From an uncultured Gemella sp. (lineage in GTDB: Bacteria; Bacillota; Bacilli; Staphylococcales; Gemellaceae): 18,408 nucleotides of DNA. The position numbers and the translations under genes were made by a program. Positions 1 to 7,086 of the stretch are shown piece after piece. Position 1 is the stretch's first letter. Each line of letters begins with the position of its first letter. The stretch covers positions 1 through 18,408 of the forward strand of contig CAMYEU010000010.1 of NCBI GenBank assembly GCA_947254465.1. The letters run 5' to 3'. The notes below the pieces were generated by a model. The model did not search any database, was not told where the DNA came from, and worked only from the letters and a program-made list of their open reading frames with translations.

Positions 1-166
1 TGGTAATAACTACAAAGATGGTAAGTTAGTTGGAGATGTAAATCTAGACGAGTTTATGGAGAAAGTTGCTTATATTTCTCCAGTACCTGGAGGAGTAGGA
101 CCTTTAACAATCACAATGTTAATGAGAAATACATTAACGGCTACTTATGATTTACTAGAAAAATAA
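1..166 (+). CDS. folD: FolD, bifunctional methylenetetrahydrofolate dehydrogenase/cyclohydrolase, C-terminal end (5' part outside window)
   Basis: FolD interconverts 5,10-methylene-THF and 10-formyl-THF in cytosolic one-carbon metabolism, using NADP. Only the last 54 codons are present, read from base 2 with the stop at 164-166. The fragment carries the family's C-terminal hallmark PVPGGVGPLTITML, followed by a short helix ending in LLEK. Upstream of that, GKLVGDV matches the segment in FolD that closes the Rossmann domain. The gene enters from the left edge, so its start, promoter and full length cannot be judged. No convincing terminator follows; only a weak imperfect hairpin lies within about 20 bases of the stop, so read-through toward secE is possible. 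The assignment is secure from the PGGVGP motif. Confidence 0.93.
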   Translation, partial: GNNYKDGKLVGDVNLDEFMEKVAYISPVPGGVGPLTITMLMRNTLTATYDLLEK

Positions 167-205
167 TTTCAAGAAAATATACATGTTCTTTGAGACTTTA
201 TTTAA

Positions 206-234
206 TTGAAATGTTTTTGATTTAATGATACAAT
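206..234 (+). promoter_or_regulatory. Promoter upstream of secE (distal), extended -10
   Basis: The -35 TTGAAA (206-211) and -10 TACAAT (229-234) are separated by 17 bases. A TG sits one base upstream of the -10 (226-227), giving an extended -10. The -10 lies inside a perfect 9-1-9 inverted repeat (228-246). It would drive the secE-nusG unit. Confidence 0.6.
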
Positions 235-246
235 ATAATATTGTAT
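228..246. repeat. Perfect 19-bp palindrome (9-1-9) over the distal secE promoter -10
   Basis: The arms ATACAATAT (228-236) and ATATTGTAT (238-246) are exact reverse complements around a central A at 237. The core 7-1-7 geometry resembles Fur-family boxes, but the bases do not match the Fur, PerR or Zur consensus. Its position on the -10 and start region suggests an operator. The regulator is unknown, and an AT-rich coincidence is possible. Confidence 0.5.
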
Positions 247-270
247 AAAGGTGCATTGTCTTTAAAGATG

Positions 271-299
271 TGGACTTATAAATTATACTATGTTATAAT
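271..299 (+). promoter_or_regulatory. Promoter upstream of secE (proximal), extended -10
   Basis: A weak -35 TGGACT (271-276), 17-base spacer and a consensus TATAAT -10 (294-299), with TG at 291-292 making it an extended -10. It lies 50 bases before the secE start. The -10 is the right arm of a perfect 12-6-12 inverted repeat. Confidence 0.6.
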
Positions 300-305
300 T
301 TATAA
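276..305. repeat. Perfect 12-bp inverted repeat with 6-base spacer over the proximal secE promoter
   Basis: TTATAAATTATA (276-287) and TATAATTTATAA (294-305) are exact reverse complements around CTATGT. The repeat spans the spacer and -10 of the proximal promoter. It could be an operator or a hairpin at the start of the transcript. All arm bases are A or T, which raises the chance of coincidence. Confidence 0.5.
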
Positions 306-348
306 AATAAAGAGAGTAAAGAAATATACGTGGGAGGATTGTTAATAA

Positions 349-522
349 ATGATTAGATTCTTAAAAAATGTTGCCACAGAAATGCGTAAGGTAAGTTGGC
401 CAACTTTTAATGAACTTGTTAGAAAAACACTGATTGTTATAGTTGTAGTTGGAATATTAATGTTATTCAGCTATGTAGTTGATTTAGGAATAACTGCTGG
501 AATTAGACATTTTAGTAGATAA
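349..522 (+). CDS. secE: SecE, preprotein translocase subunit
   Basis: SecE is the essential clamp subunit of the SecYEG channel in the cytoplasmic membrane and stabilises SecY during Sec-dependent export. The 57-residue product is the usual short Gram-positive form with one membrane helix. The amphipathic cytoplasmic segment carries the conserved MRKVSWPTFNEL (residues 12-23). A hydrophobic stretch of about 20 residues follows (about 27-47), then a short polar tail. The start is an ATG preceded by GGGAGG at 332-337, a slightly long spacing of 11 bases. nusG starts 11 bases after the stop, the near-universal secE-nusG pair. No rpmG precedes it, unlike in many Bacilli. The gene is too short for many ORF callers but is clear from the SWP motif. 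Confidence 0.95.
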   Translation: MIRFLKNVATEMRKVSWPTFNELVRKTLIVIVVVGILMLFSYVVDLGITAGIRHFSR

Positions 523-533
523 GAGAGGTTATA

Positions 534-1079
534 ATGAGTGATACAATAAGTAAAGAGTGGTATGTAATACATACTTATTCTGGATATGAAAATAAAGTAA
601 AAGATAATATTGAAAAGAGAGTCGAGTCTCTTGGAATGGAAGATAAAATTTTTAGAATCGTTGTTCCAGAGGAAAAAGAGACAATCTTAACTCCAACAGG
701 AAAGAAAAAAGAAGTAAATAGAAAAACATTCCCTGGTTATGTACTTGTTGAATTAGTTATGACAGATGATTCATGGTTTGTAGTTAGAAATACACCTGGT
801 GTAACAGGATTTGTAGGTTCTCATGGTGGAGGATCTAAACCTAGTCCATTATTACCAGAAGAAATTAACTTTATTTTACAACAAATGGGTCTATCAAATG
901 TGGTAGATATCGATATCGAAGTTGGAGATTATGTTCGTGTTATCTCTGGTCCATTCGTTGATATGGAAGGTAAAGTTGTAAACCTTGATTTACATAACTA
1001 TAAAGCAGATGTTATGATTGAGCTTATGGGTAGAGAAACTAAAGTGGAGCTTGAACTTTATAATATCGAAAAATTCTAA
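534..1079 (+). CDS. nusG: NusG, transcription termination/antitermination factor
   Basis: NusG binds the clamp of RNA polymerase and modulates pausing and termination; it can also link the polymerase to other factors. The 181-residue product has the expected two-domain layout. The NGN domain begins with EWYVIHTYSGYE (residues 8-19) and contains the FPGYVLVE segment (66-73) and the NTPGVTGFVG stretch (86-95). A linker leads to the KOW domain, GDYVRVISGPFVDMEG (131-146), running to the C-terminus. The start is ATG with GAGAGG (523-528) just upstream, and it follows secE by 11 bases. The usual downstream partners rplK and rplA are absent; a DegV-family gene comes next after 37 bases that include a small 5-bp hairpin (1091-1105). 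Family assignment is certain. Confidence 0.97.
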   Translation: MSDTISKEWYVIHTYSGYENKVKDNIEKRVESLGMEDKIFRIVVPEEKETILTPTGKKKEVNRKTFPGYVLVELVMTDDSWFVVRNTPGVTGFVGSHGGGSKPSPLLPEEINFILQQMGLSNVVDIDIEVGDYVRVISGPFVDMEGKVVNLDLHNYKADVMIELMGRETKVELELYNIEKF

Positions 1080-1116
1080 GAAAGGAAAAGCTATCTATAT
1101 GATAGTCGGATAGAAT

Positions 1117-1974
1117 GTGGAAAAGATTGCAATAATTATGGATTCAACTGCATATTTATCAGAAGATTTAAAGAAAGAATTAGATATTCGTACTGTTTAT
1201 TTAAATCTAATTATTGATAATAATTCTTATAAAGAAGTTATTGATATGCCGCTTGATAAATATCATGAATACTTAAGAAATCCAAACAATTCCTTCCCTA
1301 CAACTTCTCAACCTGCTATAGGTGAGGTTGTATCTTGCTTAGAAAAACTAAAAGAAGAAGGGTATACTGATGTAATTGCTATTGCACTTTCGAGTGGAAT
1401 TAGTGGTACATTTACATCATATTCTGTAGCTGGTCTTATGGTTGATGGATTGAATGTACATCCGTTCGATTCTGAAGTCTCTTGTAGACCTGAAGGATAT
1501 TATGCGATTAAGGCAGCAAAACTAATTAAAGAAGGTAAAACTTCTAGTGAAATCATTTCAGCTTTAAATGAGATGAAAAAAGTATCTGATGCGTATTTTA
1601 TGGCAGATGATTTATCTCACCTTCAACGTAGTGGACGTTTAAGTGGAGCTCAAGCGGTAGTAGGAAGCTTACTTCAAGTTAAACCGCTATTACACTTTGA
1701 TGATAAGGTGATAGTACCGTTTCAAAAAATTCGTACATATAAAAAAGTTGTATCAAGAATGTTTGAATTATTTGATGAATATTATAAACAACATGAAGGA
1801 GAGCACATCACTGTGTGTGTTCTGCATGTTGATGCATTAGACAAGGCTGAAGAAATTAAAAAATATGTTGAAGAAAATTATTCGAATGTAACTGTAGATA
1901 TTGATGGAATAAGTCCAGTTATCTCTACTCACCTTGGATTAGGTGCAGTTGCAATTGGATGGACAATTTTATAA
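1117..1974 (+). CDS. DegV/FakB-family fatty-acid-binding protein
   Basis: DegV proteins bind a long-chain fatty acid in a cleft between two domains. The FakB members present it to the kinase FakA so exogenous fatty acids can enter phospholipid synthesis. The 285-residue length is typical. Family motifs are visible: MDSTAYLS at 8-15, TTSQPA at 62-67, the lipid-carboxylate-binding LSSGISGTF at 91-99, LQRSGRLS at 169-176, and the C-terminal GLGAVAIGW. The start is GTG at 1117: an in-frame TAG lies two codons upstream, and DegV proteins begin with this KIAI strand. No strong ribosome binding site is visible, so translation may be weak or coupled. The gene probably belongs to the secE-nusG transcript. 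Which fatty acid is bound, and whether a FakA exists in this genome, cannot be seen here. Confidence 0.9.
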   Translation: MEKIAIIMDSTAYLSEDLKKELDIRTVYLNLIIDNNSYKEVIDMPLDKYHEYLRNPNNSFPTTSQPAIGEVVSCLEKLKEEGYTDVIAIALSSGISGTFTSYSVAGLMVDGLNVHPFDSEVSCRPEGYYAIKAAKLIKEGKTSSEIISALNEMKKVSDAYFMADDLSHLQRSGRLSGAQAVVGSLLQVKPLLHFDDKVIVPFQKIRTYKKVVSRMFELFDEYYKQHEGEHITVCVLHVDALDKAEEIKKYVEENYSNVTVDIDGISPVISTHLGLGAVAIGWTIL

Positions 1975-2000
1975 TAAATAAATTTTAAGAGGTGGAAAAT

Positions 2001-2384
2001 ATGGTACAAACAATGGCGCATACTTGCTACCGTGTAGCAGACTTAAAAAAATCAGTTAAATTTTATACTGAGGCATTTGACTTTGTAGTAAGTCGTGAAA
2101 GAGACTTTCCGGAGTACAAGTTTACATTAGTATACTTAACTTTACCAGGTTCAAACTATGAGTTAGAATTAACTTATAACTACGACCATGGTGCATATGA
2201 CTTAGGAGATGGATATGGTCATATAGCCATTTCTGTAGAAGATTTAGAAGCGCTATATGAAAAACATAAAGCGGCAGGATATGACGTGACAGAACTTAAA
2301 GGCTTACCAGGCTTCCCGCCGAGCTATTATTTCATTAAAGATCCAGATGGATACAAAATTGAAGTAATTCGTACTAAAATGTAG
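2001..2384 (+). CDS. gloA: Glyoxalase I (lactoylglutathione lyase), VOC family
   Basis: Glyoxalase I isomerises the hemithioacetal of methylglyoxal and a thiol such as glutathione to the lactoylthiol, a methylglyoxal detoxification step in the cytosol. The 127-residue product has two VOC modules and aligns with E. coli GloA through HTxxRVxDLxxSxxFY, PEYKxxL, ELTYN, GYGHIAxSV and DPDGYKIE. The four metal ligands of the Ni-dependent bacterial type appear to be present as H7, E56, H74 and E121. I chose the ATG at 2001 because AAGAGGTGG (1987-1995) ends five bases before it; the upstream in-frame GTG at 1992 lies inside that ribosome binding site. It starts 26 bases after the DegV gene and is probably co-transcribed. 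The thiol cofactor in this organism is unknown. Confidence 0.9.
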   Translation: MVQTMAHTCYRVADLKKSVKFYTEAFDFVVSRERDFPEYKFTLVYLTLPGSNYELELTYNYDHGAYDLGDGYGHIAISVEDLEALYEKHKAAGYDVTELKGLPGFPPSYYFIKDPDGYKIEVIRTKM

Positions 2385-2391
2385 TTATCAT

Positions 2392-2420
2392 TTGATTTAT
2401 TTGTGATTATATGATATAAT
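2392..2420 (+). promoter_or_regulatory. Promoter of the rimP-nusA-infB operon
   Basis: TTGATT (2392-2397), a 17-base spacer and TATAAT (2415-2420) with TG at 2412-2413 form a near-consensus extended -10 promoter. It begins eight bases after the gloA stop and lies about 25 bases before the leader hairpin. Confidence 0.75.
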
Positions 2421-2445
2421 GTACATACATTGAAATAAATTACCG

Positions 2446-2487
2446 AAAGGGTGGTGAATTTTGAAAGGTTCTCCGCTCTTTTATATT
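2446..2487 (+). terminator. rimP leader hairpin: candidate NusA-responsive attenuator
   Basis: The arms 2446-2458 and 2469-2481 pair over 13 positions, with one T-T mismatch and two G-U pairs, around a 10-base loop. The stem is followed by an interrupted U-tract, TTTTATATT (2479-2487). It lies between the operon promoter and the rimP start, so it can end transcription before the operon. A weak stem with a broken U-tract is the type of terminator that depends on NusA. In B. subtilis nusA is reported to control its own operon by a NusA-dependent terminator in the leader, and this hairpin sits in the equivalent place. The function here is inferred from position and shape. Confidence 0.6.
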
Positions 2488-2518
2488 GCAATTAAAACTT
2501 AAGAAAGAGGTGTACTGT

Positions 2519-2983
2519 ATGAGTGTTGTAGAAAAAGTTAAAGTAATAGCAATAAAACAAGCTGAAAACACGGAATTTTCTCTTTATGATGTAGAATACG
2601 TGAAAGAAGGAAGTGAGTATTTCTTACGTATTTACTTCGATAAAGATGGTGGTCTTACACTTGATGATTGTGTATTATTAAGTGAAAAACTAGCAGAAGA
2701 ACTTGACAAAGAAGATTTTATTAGTGATAAATATTATTTAGAAGTTTCTTCTCCAGGAATCGAAAGAGATTTAAGAGACTTAGAAGAAGTAACTAATTCT
2801 GTTGGGAAACATGTTTATATTAAAACGTATGAAAAAATTGATAATCAAAAAGAATTTTATGGTGATATCTTAGCTGTTGAAGGTGAAGAAATTACTGTTG
2901 AGTATAAAGATAAAGCGAGAGTTAAAAAATCAACAATTAACTATAGTAAAATTGCTAAAATTAGATTAGCTGTTAAATTTTAA
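2519..2983 (+). CDS. rimP: RimP, ribosome maturation factor for the 30S subunit
   Basis: RimP assists late assembly of the 30S subunit, near S12 and the central pseudoknot of 16S rRNA. The 154-residue product is the normal length. The family signature YYLEVSSPGIERDL (residues 72-85) is intact and is preceded by the acidic LTLDDCVLLSEKLAEELD stretch. An SH3-like C-terminal domain follows. I chose the ATG at 2519 because AAGAAAGAGG(T) (2501-2511) is seven bases upstream; an in-frame TTG at 2486 would lie within the U-tract of the leader hairpin and has no ribosome binding site. It is the first gene of the nusA operon, the standard Firmicutes order, and nusA starts 20 bases downstream. Confidence 0.95.
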   Translation: MSVVEKVKVIAIKQAENTEFSLYDVEYVKEGSEYFLRIYFDKDGGLTLDDCVLLSEKLAEELDKEDFISDKYYLEVSSPGIERDLRDLEEVTNSVGKHVYIKTYEKIDNQKEFYGDILAVEGEEITVEYKDKARVKKSTINYSKIAKIRLAVKF

Positions 2984-3003
2984 TTATTAAAGGAGAAAGA
3001 AAG

Positions 3004-4035
3004 ATGAGCAAGGATTTGCTTAAAGCTATTAAATTAATTGAACAAGAAAAAGGAATTGCAGAAGATATTCTAGTGGAAGCTATTGAATTAGCTTTATTAT
3101 CGGCTTATAAAAAGAATTTCAATGCTGCTAAAAATGTAAGAGTAGATTTCAATAGAGCTACAGGTGATTATAAATTCATTATTAGAAAAGACGTTGTTGA
3201 AGAAGTTTATGATGACAGAATTGAATTCGCCCTTGAAGATGCACTAAAAATTAATCCTGCATATGAAGTTGGTGATATTTATGAAGTGGTTGATTTACCA
3301 AGTGACTTTGGACGTGTAGGAGCACAAGCTGCTAAACAAGCTTTATTACAAAGACTTCGTGAAGCTGAAAAAGAAATTCTTTATAAAGAATACATCGAAC
3401 ATGAAGGTGAGATTCTTTCAGGTACAATAGATAGAATTGATTCTAGATATGTTTATGTTAAACTAGGAAAAATCGAAGCAATTTTGGGTGAAAATGAAAG
3501 AGTTAAAGGTGAAACTTATGTTCCTCAAACTCCAATTAAAGTTTATATCGCTAAAGTTGATAATCCAACTCGTGGAAGTAAACCACATGTATTAGCTTCA
3601 AGATCACATCCTGAATTTATCAGAAGATTATTCGAAATTGAAGTACCAGAAATTTACAGTGGTACTGTAGAAATTAAGAGTGTGTCACGTGAAGCAGGTG
3701 AAAGAACTAAATTAGCTGTATATGCTGAAGATAAAAATATTGATCCTGTAGGTGCTTGTGTTGGTAATAAAGGTGAGCGTGTTAACCGTATCGTTGAAGA
3801 ATTAAACGGTGAAAAAATTGATATTATTACTTGGGATACTGATCCAGTTAAATTTATTACAAATGCATTAGCACCAGCTAAAGTAGAAGAAATCAATATT
3901 GATGAAGAAGAAAAAATTGCAAATGTTAAGGTTAAGGATGACCAGCTTTCACTAGCAATTGGTAAAAAAGGACAAAATGTTCGTCTAGCTGCTAAATTAA
4001 CAGGTTGGAAAATCGACATAAAAGCTACAGAATAG
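3004..4035 (+). CDS. nusA: NusA, transcription elongation/termination factor
   Basis: NusA binds RNA polymerase near the RNA exit channel, promotes pausing and hairpin-dependent termination, and takes part in rRNA antitermination. The 343 residues match the shorter Firmicutes form without the C-terminal acidic repeats of E. coli. The order is an N-terminal polymerase-binding domain (about 1-130), an S1 domain (about 135-200), KH1 with GNKG at 254-257, and KH2 with GKKG at 320-323. The ATG follows AAAGGAGAAAG at 2990-3000. It lies between rimP and rnpM/ylxR as in B. subtilis. If the leader hairpin upstream of rimP is a NusA-responsive terminator, this protein controls its own operon. Confidence 0.97.
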   Translation: MSKDLLKAIKLIEQEKGIAEDILVEAIELALLSAYKKNFNAAKNVRVDFNRATGDYKFIIRKDVVEEVYDDRIEFALEDALKINPAYEVGDIYEVVDLPSDFGRVGAQAAKQALLQRLREAEKEILYKEYIEHEGEILSGTIDRIDSRYVYVKLGKIEAILGENERVKGETYVPQTPIKVYIAKVDNPTRGSKPHVLASRSHPEFIRRLFEIEVPEIYSGTVEIKSVSREAGERTKLAVYAEDKNIDPVGACVGNKGERVNRIVEELNGEKIDIITWDTDPVKFITNALAPAKVEEINIDEEEKIANVKVKDDQLSLAIGKKGQNVRLAAKLTGWKIDIKATE

Positions 4036-4048
4036 TGAGGTGTTGTTT

Positions 4049-4336
4049 GTGAAAAAAAGAAAAATACCAACAAGAAAATGTATATTAACAAACGAAATGT
4101 TCGCTAAAAAAGATTTATTAAGAATCGTTAAGAACAAAGAAGGAGAAATTTCTGTAGATTCTACTGGTAAGAAAGCAGGACGTGGAGCTTATGTAGTAGC
4201 TGATTTAGAAGTTATTAAAGCTGCACAGGAAAAGAAACAATTAGAGAAGTTTTTCTCTGCATCACCAGAAGTTATGGAACCTATCTATAATGAGGTAATT
4301 AGATTAATCTATAGAAAGTCAATTCCACAAAAATAA
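4049..4336 (+). CDS. rnpM: RnpM (YlxR), RNA-binding modulator of RNase P
   Basis: YlxR is a small RNA-binding protein encoded in nusA operons; in B. subtilis it has been described as a modulator of RNase P activity and named RnpM. The 95-residue product has the family's KRKIPTRKCIL start (residues 2-12; the second conserved Cys seen in many members is not obvious), the KKDLLRIVK segment (20-28) and the GRGAYV motif (44-49). I chose the GTG at 4049 because GTGAGGTG (4035-4042) sits six bases upstream. An upstream in-frame GTG at 4040 would overlap that ribosome binding site and add three residues. The stop overlaps the ylxQ start by one base (TAATG), which implies translational coupling. Confidence 0.92.
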   Translation: MKKRKIPTRKCILTNEMFAKKDLLRIVKNKEGEISVDSTGKKAGRGAYVVADLEVIKAAQEKKQLEKFFSASPEVMEPIYNEVIRLIYRKSIPQK

Positions 4337-4647
4337 TGATAAAAGCATATAATTTATTAGGTTTAATGCAAAGAGCAGGCAAACTTATTACAGGTGAAGA
4401 TTTAATCACAAAAAATTTAAAAAATAATAAAATCAAATTGTTAGTTATTGCAGAAGATTGCGGTGTTAATACGAAAAAGAAATTAACAGACAAGGCTAAT
4501 TTCTACAATGTAAAATGTATCGAATTTTCTACGATTGAAAATATTAGTATAGCGATTGGAAGAGATAATCGTGTTGCTGTAGGAATAACTGATGATGGAT
4601 TTATAAAAAAATTCAAACAATTATTAGAAGAAGGAGGAAAACAGTAA
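4336..4647 (+). CDS. ylxQ: YlxQ, L7Ae-family RNA-binding protein
   Basis: This is a member of the L7Ae/L30e/S12e/Gadd45 family that binds kink-turn RNA. In Firmicutes the copy in the nusA-infB operon is called YlxQ or RplGA. The 103-residue product shows the family pattern LLGLMQRAGKLITGED near the N-terminus, a central KLLVIAEDCGVNTKKKL strand-helix segment, and a late VAVGITDDGF strand-turn. It shares one base with the rnpM stop at its start, and one base with the infB start at its end (TAATG both times). Its last codons also supply the GAAGGAGG ribosome binding site for infB, so the three genes are translationally linked. Its RNA target here cannot be deduced from sequence. Confidence 0.9.
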   Translation: MIKAYNLLGLMQRAGKLITGEDLITKNLKNNKIKLLVIAEDCGVNTKKKLTDKANFYNVKCIEFSTIENISIAIGRDNRVAVGITDDGFIKKFKQLLEEGGKQ

Positions 4648-6701
4648 TGAAAAAAGTCAGAATTTATGAGTACGCTAAAGAAGTAGGAAAACAATCAAAA
4701 GACCTTATTACAGTTTTAAAAGATGCTAATATTGAAGTATCTAATCACATGTCAATGTTAACAGAAGAGGGGTTAGCTAAGCTAGATAGTGTTTTCAAAA
4801 AACAAGAAAAAGCGGCACAAAACGATCAATCTTCAAATAATGAAGGTAAGAAAAATAAAAAGAAAAAAATTAAAAAAGAGAAAAACAAAAAAGCTCAAAA
4901 ACAACAACCAGCAATTATTGAAGCTCCATCAGAAGAAACAATTTCAGAAGATACTATTTTAGTTAAAGATGGAATGACTGTTGGTGAGTTATCAGAAGTT
5001 CTAAGTATAGGTTCGACTGAACTTATTAAAAAATTATTTATGGAACTTAAAATTATGGCGAATATTAACCAGTCTCTTACTTTAGAGCAAATCGAGTTAA
5101 TCGCTATGGATTACGGTAAAGAAATCCAAGAAGAAGTTGAAATTAATAAAGAAGACTTAGATCTTTACTTCGAAGTTGAAGATGCTGAAAAAGATCTTAA
5201 AGAGCGTGCTCCAATCGTAACTATCATGGGACACGTTGACCATGGTAAAACTACACTACTAGATACAATTAGAAATTCAAGAGTAACTGCTGGGGAAGCA
5301 GGTGGGATTACACAACACATTGGTGCTTACCAAGTACGTGCGAAAGATAAAAAGATTACATTCTTAGATACACCAGGACACGCAGCGTTTACTACAATGC
5401 GTGCACGTGGAGCGAAAATCACAGACGTAACTATCTTAGTAGTTGCAGCTGATGATGGTGTAATGCCTCAAACAATTGAAGCTATTAACCACGCTAAAGC
5501 TGCTGAAGTACCAATTATCGTTGCGGTTAACAAAATGGATAAACCACAAGCTAACCCAGATAGAGTTATGAATGAGTTAGTAGAATACGGACTAATCTCA
5601 GAAGAATGGGGTGGAGATACAATCTTCGTACCAATCTCAGCTCTTAAAGGTGAAGGTATTGATGAGTTATTAGAAAATATCTTATTAGTAACTGAAATGC
5701 AAGAATTAAAAGCTAATCCAAATCGTCTTGCTTTAGGTACAGTTATCGAAGCTAAACTTGATAAAGGTCGTGGTGCAGTAGCTACATTATTAGTACAAAA
5801 TGGTAGCTTAAATGTTGGAGATCCGCTTGTAGTAGGTAACACATTTGGTCGTGTTCGTGCTATGATTAATGACCGTAGTAAAAATATTCAAACTGCTAAA
5901 CCATCTACTCCAGTAGAGATTACAGGTTTACAAGATGTTCCTAACGCTGGGGATCGTTTCGTGGTGTTCGGTGATGAGAAAACAGCTCGTCAAATCGGTG
6001 AAAAACGTCAACAACAATATATTGAAACTACTCGCCAAGCAAATTCAGCTGTATCACTAGATACATTATTCGAGCAAATGAAACAAGGCGAGATGAAAGA
6101 CCTTAACATTATTATTAAAGCAGACGTTCAAGGTTCTGTTGAGGCTTTAGCTATGTCGTTAGCTAAAATTGATGTTGAAGGTGTTAACGTACGTATTATT
6201 CACACTGGTGTTGGTGCGATTAACGAATCTGATATTACATTAGCAGTAGCATCTAACGCTGTAGTAATCGGATTTAACGTACGTCCTGATAACAATGCTA
6301 AACAAATGGCTCAAACTGAGCAAGTAGATATCCGTCTACACAGCATTATTTATAAAGTTATCGAAGAAATCGAAGCTGCGATGACAGGATTATTAGATCC
6401 AGAATTCGTAGAAAAAGTTATCGGTCTTGCAGAAGTACGTCAAGTTTATAAAGTATCTAAAATTGGTACAATTGCTGGTGCTTATGTAACTGAAGGTAAA
6501 GTGTCACGTGACGGTAAAGTACGTGTAATTCGTGATAGTGTAGTAATTTACGAAGGTGAAATTGATACATTAAGAAGATTTAAAGATGATGTTAAAGAAG
6601 TACAAAGTGGTTATGAATGTGGTATGACTGTTGAAAACTTCAATGATATTAAAGAAGGAGATGTCTTCGAAGTATACATCATGGAAGAAGTTAAAAAATA
6701 G
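4647..6701 (+). CDS. infB: Translation initiation factor IF-2
   Basis: IF-2 is the GTPase that delivers initiator fMet-tRNA to the 30S subunit and promotes 50S joining. The 684 residues are the compact Gram-positive type. The order is an IF2_N module (about 1-55), a short lysine-rich low-complexity linker (about 55-90), a second IF2_N-like module (about 104-155), then the G domain. GTPase motifs are intact: G1 GHVDHGKT at 195-202, G3 DTPGH at 241-245 and G4 NKMD at 295-298. Domain II, IF2 domain III and the fMet-tRNA-binding C-terminal barrel follow. The ATG overlaps the ylxQ stop by one base, with GAAGGAGG in the ylxQ coding end. rbfA follows after 12 bases. There is only one visible start; an internal second IF-2 form cannot be excluded. 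Confidence 0.97.
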   Translation: MKKVRIYEYAKEVGKQSKDLITVLKDANIEVSNHMSMLTEEGLAKLDSVFKKQEKAAQNDQSSNNEGKKNKKKKIKKEKNKKAQKQQPAIIEAPSEETISEDTILVKDGMTVGELSEVLSIGSTELIKKLFMELKIMANINQSLTLEQIELIAMDYGKEIQEEVEINKEDLDLYFEVEDAEKDLKERAPIVTIMGHVDHGKTTLLDTIRNSRVTAGEAGGITQHIGAYQVRAKDKKITFLDTPGHAAFTTMRARGAKITDVTILVVAADDGVMPQTIEAINHAKAAEVPIIVAVNKMDKPQANPDRVMNELVEYGLISEEWGGDTIFVPISALKGEGIDELLENILLVTEMQELKANPNRLALGTVIEAKLDKGRGAVATLLVQNGSLNVGDPLVVGNTFGRVRAMINDRSKNIQTAKPSTPVEITGLQDVPNAGDRFVVFGDEKTARQIGEKRQQQYIETTRQANSAVSLDTLFEQMKQGEMKDLNIIIKADVQGSVEALAMSLAKIDVEGVNVRIIHTGVGAINESDITLAVASNAVVIGFNVRPDNNAKQMAQTEQVDIRLHSIIYKVIEEIEAAMTGLLDPEFVEKVIGLAEVRQVYKVSKIGTIAGAYVTEGKVSRDGKVRVIRDSVVIYEGEIDTLRRFKDDVKEVQSGYECGMTVENFNDIKEGDVFEVYIMEEVKK

Positions 6702-6713
6702 GAGGCAAACTTT

Positions 6714-7073
6714 ATGTCAGAACTTAGAGTTAACAGACTTGCAGAACAAATTAAAAAAGAGATTACATATGTACTAGCTACAAAAGTTAAAAATCATGAT
6801 TTAGGATTTGTTACTGTAACAGAAGTTGCTTTGACAGGAGATTATTCTCAAGCAAAAGTTTTCTACACTGTTTTAGGTGGAGAACGTGAAAAAGAAAAAA
6901 CAAAAGAAGCATTTAAGAAAATTAAAGGTTTCGTAAAAAGTGAAGTTGCTAAAAAAATTAAAATTAGAAAATTTCCGGAACTTATTTTCCAATATGACAC
7001 TACAGCTGAATATGCATTACACATTGAAAGTTTAATCGCTAGTGTTAGTAAAAAGGAAAAAGACGAAGAATAA
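6714..7073 (+). CDS. rbfA: RbfA, 30S ribosome-binding factor
   Basis: RbfA binds the immature 30S subunit near the 5' end of 16S rRNA and is needed for late maturation and cold adaptation. The 119-residue product has the KH-like fold signature: an R-VNRLAEQIKKEIT helix at the N-terminus, the GFVTVTEVALTGDYSQAKVF strand region, and the conserved late segment KIKIRKFPELIFQYD(T) near 80-95. The start is ATG with AGGAGGC at 6701-6707, and the gene follows infB by 12 bases in the usual operon order. truB and ribF, which often come next, are absent; a long hairpin and non-coding DNA follow. Assignment is secure. Confidence 0.95.
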   Translation: MSELRVNRLAEQIKKEITYVLATKVKNHDLGFVTVTEVALTGDYSQAKVFYTVLGGEREKEKTKEAFKKIKGFVKSEVAKKIKIRKFPELIFQYDTTAEYALHIESLIASVSKKEKDEE

Positions 7074-7086
7074 TTAGAATAAAAGA

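Noticed and set aside
1091..1105. CTATC/GATAG hairpin between nusG and the DegV gene, considered as a terminator.
   Set aside because: Only five base pairs, AT-rich and without a U-tract; it is too weak to end transcription.
2461..2502. A 13-codon leader ORF (TTG start, reading MKGSPLFYIAIKT) with a purine-rich AAAGGGTGGTG upstream, ending just before the rimP ribosome binding site.
   Set aside because: The start is a weak TTG inside the hairpin loop, the putative ribosome binding site forms the stem, and the peptide has no run of a regulatory amino acid. The hairpin explains the base pattern better.
3654..4091. A 145-codon open frame on the minus strand opposite nusA.
   Set aside because: It lies wholly opposite well-supported genes (nusA and rnpM), is rich in low-complexity Phe/Ser, lacks a ribosome binding site and has no family motif. 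Similar antisense frames opposite infB, tsf, rpsB and the ABC-F gene were dismissed for the same reasons.
4800..4920. Lysine-rich low-complexity stretch near the start of infB, suggestive of a frameshift or repeat expansion.
   Set aside because: IF-2 of low-GC Gram-positives normally has a charged variable linker here, and the frame continues into intact domains.
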